This document shows positions 59,305 to 64,000 of a DNA stretch of 64,000 bases, in pieces (position 1 is the first letter of the stretch; each line of letters begins with the position of its first letter). The DNA comes from Tetraselmis striata (lineage: Eukaryota; Chlorophyta; Chlorodendrophyceae; Chlorodendrales; Chlorodendraceae), in the NCBI GenBank assembly GCA_006384855.1, contig VCJN01002591.1, positions 186,001-250,000 of the forward strand, in the 5' to 3' direction. The notes under the pieces were generated by a model that saw only the letters and a program-made list of their open reading frames with translations, was not told the origin of the DNA and ran no database searches. The translations under genes were made by a program, and so were the position numbers.

Positions 59305-60651
59305 ACACCCCTCCACATAAGTCCGGGTTTTGCATTTTCGATCGCAAAGCGCATGCATGGGCGAGGATCACGCCGGCTGCATGTGCATACATGCTAACTA
59401 CAGTGGGAATAGTTCGGGCGAACGCCTATTGTGCGCTTTATACCCACCCGCGCGACAACGCGACCATTTGTGGGCGCCCTTTCAAAAACGCGAAATCATT
59501 GCATGGTGCGTTGGCGCCAGAAAGTTGTGGGTTGCGCCAACCGTCCAAACCTATGGAAATAGCGGCACTCGTCGCACCAAACTCGGTGGATACGGCCCTT
59601 GGCATACGTTGCACACACCGTGCGTGTAGGCCACTGAAAGCATGTCGCTATAGGCACGACGTGACACCCCAACGTCAAGTTGGCCACTGTGGGGAGCAGT
59701 TTTGGGGTGAAAATGCTGCTGTTTCTGTGGCGAACGCACGTAGGAGAGGCGCTCGATGCCCCCCTTGGCGTAGGGCAATGCTCTACCATGGGGGCGCGTG
59801 GTGGAATGCCAGTTGCACCCTTTCGTGGGCGGGGTGGCGCGGTAGGGGCGTGGATTTTGATTAATATGAAATTCCTTGAAAACTGCTGTGGAAAATGGCA
59901 TTTTGGCTGGTAGATGTGTGTATCGCTAGGAGGTGGCACATGCCAAGTGTTGGTGGTCCGTGGTCATCCACATACATAACGCTCTCACGCAACTGAGTAT
60001 GGGGCTTAGACACGCACTTGGCGCAAAGCCACGCGCCCGATATGGGTGGGCACATGAGGCAGTGAGGGGCAACTTGGATGATCATCTTTGGGGATTTTTT
60101 CCGGAGACCCAAAAAATCGATTTTGTGGTTATGGAAGAGTGTTCCCGACGCAGAATTGAACGAGGAATCGCGTGATATTTTTAAAAAGTTTTTCTGAGCA
60201 AACCCTGAGAAGTTATAGCGTTTTGAAGCCAAGGGGGTGTTGCTGCGCGTGGCCGACACTGATGCCATGCCAGTATCGCAACGCGACATGCACTGGCCGC
60301 CGCCCACACGGCTGCACCCCAACCAAATGCACCCGAGCCCCTCGCCAATGTGTTTCCTCACGCGTTCATGGCCATCCCGCCGTTTGGTTGTCTATTCACG
60401 CGCGTCGGCGTGTGCGTGATACCGACCCCGGTTTTGGTGCCGTTGCAGGCGACGCCCATCCACGCACCAGGTGCAGCGTGATTCCCTAGTCAAAGGTCAT
60501 TAAGTTTCGGTTTGAGCCACTCGTCATGCAGGTTTTATAAAGCCCTCTGAGATTCCAGGGTTTCATCTCATATACCCTACGTTCAGGTACCCTAGACTTG
60601 TGAAGTCTTGAGACTGCCGAAAAGGGACCCCAAACTTATGTGGAGGGGTGT
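59305..60651. mobile_element. Non-autonomous TIR element, copy 1 (1347 bp)
   Basis: It starts ACACCCCTCCACATAAGT and ends with the exact reverse complement (18-bp inverted repeats). It is the same as 60826-62172 at every position compared. No transposase domain is found; ORFs of up to 166 codons on the minus strand look non-coding. With the outer TA shared on both sides of the twin structure, the element core is CACCCC...GGGGTG, and a TA target site is suggested. Confidence 0.75.
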
Positions 60652-60825
60652 GTTGGCCATGTGTCATTCGGCCATATACGGCCGACGCGGCATGTTTGAA
60701 TCACCCCAATGCTCCTACTGGCTGCATATGCCCATGATGCATCCACATGCGAGCCACGGGCTCGAAAGGGCTCACTGTCCCAAGACGCCTTATTGCGACC
60801 TCGTCGAGCGCGCTTGGTGCGGCGC
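60652..60825. other. 174-bp segment between the twin TIR elements
   Basis: A unique GC-rich stretch containing GGCCATATACGGCC and no gene. Neither inner junction shows the TA found at the two outer junctions. Confidence 0.6.
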
Positions 60826-62172
60826 ACACCCCTCCACATAAGTCCGGGTTTTGCATTTTCGATCGCAAAGCGCATGCATGGGCGAGGATCACGCCGGCTG
60901 CATGTGCATACATGCTAACTACAGTGGGAATAGTTCGGGCGAACGCCTATTGTGCGCTTTATACCCACCCGCGCGACAACGCGACCATTTGTGGGCGCCC
61001 TTTCAAAAACGCGAAATCATTGCATGGTGCGTTGGCGCCAGAAAGTTGTGGGTTGCGCCAACCGTCCAAACCTATGGAAATAGCGGCACTCGTCGCACCA
61101 AACTCGGTGGATACGGCCCTTGGCATACGTTGCACACACCGTGCGTGTAGGCCACTGAAAGCATGTCGCTATAGGCACGACGTGACACCCCAACGTCAAG
61201 TTGGCCACTGTGGGGAGCAGTTTTGGGGTGAAAATGCTGCTGTTTCTGTGGCGAACGCACGTAGGAGAGGCGCTCGATGCCCCCCTTGGCGTAGGGCAAT
61301 GCTCTACCATGGGGGCGCGTGGTGGAATGCCAGTTGCACCCTTTCGTGGGCGGGGTGGCGCGGTAGGGGCGTGGATTTTGATTAATATGAAATTCCTTGA
61401 AAACTGCTGTGGAAAATGGCATTTTGGCTGGTAGATGTGTGTATCGCTAGGAGGTGGCACATGCCAAGTGTTGGTGGTCCGTGGTCATCCACATACATAA
61501 CGCTCTCACGCAACTGAGTATGGGGCTTAGACACGCACTTGGCGCAAAGCCACGCGCCCGATATGGGTGGGCACATGAGGCAGTGAGGGGCAACTTGGAT
61601 GATCATCTTTGGGGATTTTTTCCGGAGACCCAAAAAATCGATTTTGTGGTTATGGAAGAGTGTTCCCGACGCAGAATTGAACGAGGAATCGCGTGATATT
61701 TTTAAAAAGTTTTTCTGAGCAAACCCTGAGAAGTTATAGCGTTTTGAAGCCAAGGGGGTGTTGCTGCGCGTGGCCGACACTGATGCCATGCCAGTATCGC
61801 AACGCGACATGCACTGGCCGCCGCCCACACGGCTGCACCCCAACCAAATGCACCCGAGCCCCTCGCCAATGTGTTTCCTCACGCGTTCATGGCCATCCCG
61901 CCGTTTGGTTGTCTATTCACGCGCGTCGGCGTGTGCGTGATACCGACCCCGGTTTTGGTGCCGTTGCAGGCGACGCCCATCCACGCACCAGGTGCAGCGT
62001 GATTCCCTAGTCAAAGGTCATTAAGTTTCGGTTTGAGCCACTCGTCATGCAGGTTTTATAAAGCCCTCTGAGATTCCAGGGTTTCATCTCATATACCCTA
62101 CGTTCAGGTACCCTAGACTTGTGAAGTCTTGAGACTGCCGAAAAGGGACCCCAAACTTATGTGGAGGGGTGT
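60826..62172. mobile_element. Non-autonomous TIR element, copy 2 (1347 bp)
   Basis: A direct repeat of 59305-60651 at a distance of exactly 1521 bp, with the same 18-bp ends. It is followed by AAAAGTAG. All ORFs of copy 1 recur here unchanged, which shows that no base change separates the copies within them. Confidence 0.78.
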
Positions 62173-62405
62173 AAAAGTAGAACTAAAAAATCAACACAGC
62201 AAGCCGCCTAATACAAGCGGCTCGCATCCCGCATGAGGCGGGATGGATGAGTGATGCGCACACGGTTCAGAGTCCGGGCCACGCGTGCACGTGTGTCTGA
62301 GGGTGATCCTCGGACGTGCTGTGCAGCTTCAGCAACGGGATGGCAGACGAATCTGCGCCGTCAGATGAGGCAGCGAGCGAGCGCGCTCTCGAGCGGCCAC
62401 CAAGC
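62173..62405. other. Spacer
   Basis: Mixed composition, no feature recognised. Confidence 0.3.
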
Positions 62406-63990
62406 TCAGGACCCCGAGGAAATCTCTTGCGAGCAACGCCTTCTGGTGAGCCGGGTGGTGCACCGAGTGCTTCGCGATGAGAGGGCACCCCGATCCGCAG
62501 CCAAGCATGCGATACCGCGCACTGTGCGGCGCACCCCCTTGCTCACCTGACCCATTGTGCCGAAGACAATGCCCGTGTACTCCGACATATCCGGGATATC
62601 TCGAAGAGAACCCTCCTGTCCGGGCTCCGTGTTGTGCCACGCCGCATCCCGCGCTGCCAACCCCCGTTGTATGTCGCCCAACATGGAGCGCTCAAACCGA
62701 TCCACAGCCGTGGCCCGGGGCACTGCAATGTGCTTGACCCCGTACCACATAGTCTTGAACTCCAGCAGCGTGGACTTCAAGCTCCGGGGATCATAGCTCC
62801 CGGTCACGACGTTGAACGCCGGAAGGGAGAGCTCTGCGTCCGGCACTAGATCCTTGAGTTCATCCCTGGATGCGGTGTCGCCGAGAGGCACTGCTTGCTG
62901 GAACAAGTCATCCACCTCCCGCCGTACGGCGATACCTAGGCCGTGAACACAGTGATCGCGGAAGGCTCGCCAAGAAAGCCGCAGTGCGCGAGTGGCACCG
63001 CCCCGCCAGGCAGCGATTCACCCACAGGCGTTATGAAGGTACGTCCAGGTCCCTGATGTGCTCCCAACGCCACCAGTCAACATGCCCAGCGGAAAGGCGG
63101 GAGCACGGCGCAAAACCCGCCGCTGGTCCTCCCCCCACCGCCGAACCTCATCCGCATTGCCACCCCACGACGGCGGCGCCCGCCGCAGGTCCGGCGGCTC
63201 CTCGCCAAGGGAGTACTCCGAGTCGGTGTAAGGCGGATGGAGGGCTCAAGGACAGGGAGCGCCGCAGCGGCGTCGGACACCATACCGAGCGAGGTCGGCG
63301 ATGGCCAGCGCCTGGCGAGCGCGGCGCAGCTCCTGCACGGCGGTGAGTTTCGCCGCCCGGCGGTGAGCATCTACCACCGCCGGCGGCACCCCATCCGCCG
63401 CAGCATCGGCGCCCCCCTCCGCGGCCTGTGCATAAGCCGCCCGCGCCCTCGCAGACTGCCGGCGCTTCCGCCGGCGGGCACTCCGAGACGTGCCCGCCGG
63501 CAGCTCCCCCGCCTCCATATGGTAATTGTGTATCTCGCTGCCATCCCGCGACTCGCGCGCCACAATTGTTGCATCCCGCACACCGAGAATCCGGCGCGCA
63601 CTGCATCCCCGCCTTCCACAACCGCACCCGCCGCTCCGCCAATTTCAGCACAACTGCGGGGCTGCTGGATGGGTAGAGTCGCAGTAGTAGCCCCGCAAAT
63701 ACGCAGATAGCGCCTTCGGCCCCGCACGACCGGTCGTTGGTAGGAGGGAAGCGGTCAGCATAGGCAAGCGTACGGTCTAGCACGGGGGGAGAGGACATGC
63801 CGAGCCGCGGGACAGACGCCGACAGCCGTACCCCGCAGCGGCGTACGGGGCATCTTGCGGTAGACGTCGCTGGTAGCGCACCGCCGAGCGGTAGCCGCGA
63901 GGGCGGCATCATGGCCGGCTGAGGCAGCAGAGGGCGCGTCCTGGCGCTGCAACGGCCGCACGCCAGTTGCCGACGCCGGGAGAGCCACAC
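62406..63990 (-). other. Retroelement-like or hypothetical coding DNA running off the right edge
   Basis: GC-rich minus-strand open stretches look protein-coding. One segment (62915-62480) reads MDDLFQQAVPLGDTASRDEL, TLLEFKTMWYGVKHIAV, FERSMLGDIQRGLAARDAAW and YTGIVFGTMGQVSKGVRRTV. Another (about 63600-63290) has a very basic block SARRRKRRQSARARAAYAQ. From memory the first segment resembles the C-terminal parts of some algal retroelement polyproteins, but I cannot name the family. The coding DNA does not form one continuous intact ORF and probably begins beyond the window. Confidence 0.35.
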
Positions 63991-64000
63991 CGGGGGGCGG

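Noticed and set aside
59391-61385. Duplicate ORFs of 99-166 codons in the twin TIR elements as host genes
   Set aside because: They overlap on both strands, have no domains and are repeated only because the element is.

Overview
This is nuclear DNA from a eukaryote. Six protein genes can be resolved and most are broken by GT-AG introns, with exon phases that match at every junction I checked. Exons are GC-rich. Introns and spacers are AT-richer and carry long homopolymer runs. Short interstitial repeats of the plant/green-algal telomere type (CCCTAAA) recur in introns and spacers. One gene encodes a large VWA/coiled-coil protein of the kind found in ciliated cells, and another a secreted PC-esterase. 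Together these suggest a flagellated unicellular alga, most likely of the green lineage; this is inference, not proof.

Layout: 253-2783 is a hAT element folded into a giant palindrome. 3278-5149 (+) is a two-exon secreted PC-esterase. 6549-16209 (-), with an unresolved 5' end, is a 14-exon VWA and coiled-coil gene. 17410-22545 is a transposon nest: two inverted LINE 3' ends, a second LINE family and a piggyBac-like remnant. 24177-26715 (-) is the ribosome biogenesis factor RPF2, divergent from 27401-29519 (+), an organellar ribosomal protein bL34. 33129-38481 (+) and 41445-43442 (+) are paired paralogues: a TIR-like head fused to kinesin-light-chain-type TPR repeats. Copy A begins with an MGCSASK lipidation motif and copy B has lost those 5' exons. 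46044-48582 (-) is a six-exon D-lactate dehydrogenase. From 49 kb to the end the window is repeat-rich: a short Copia-like LTR element (54662-56281), an exact 177-bp in-frame tandem duplication, twin copies of a 1347-bp TIR element (59305-62172), and unassigned retroelement-like coding DNA at the right edge.

The housekeeping genes do not form a pathway. RPF2 and bL34 share a 685-bp divergent upstream region and both serve ribosomes, so co-regulation is possible. The most unusual system is the TIR-like/TPR pair. Its heads are almost identical, while its repeat arrays differ abruptly in number and sequence. That is the pattern expected of a receptor family with a fixed effector domain and a changing recognition domain.
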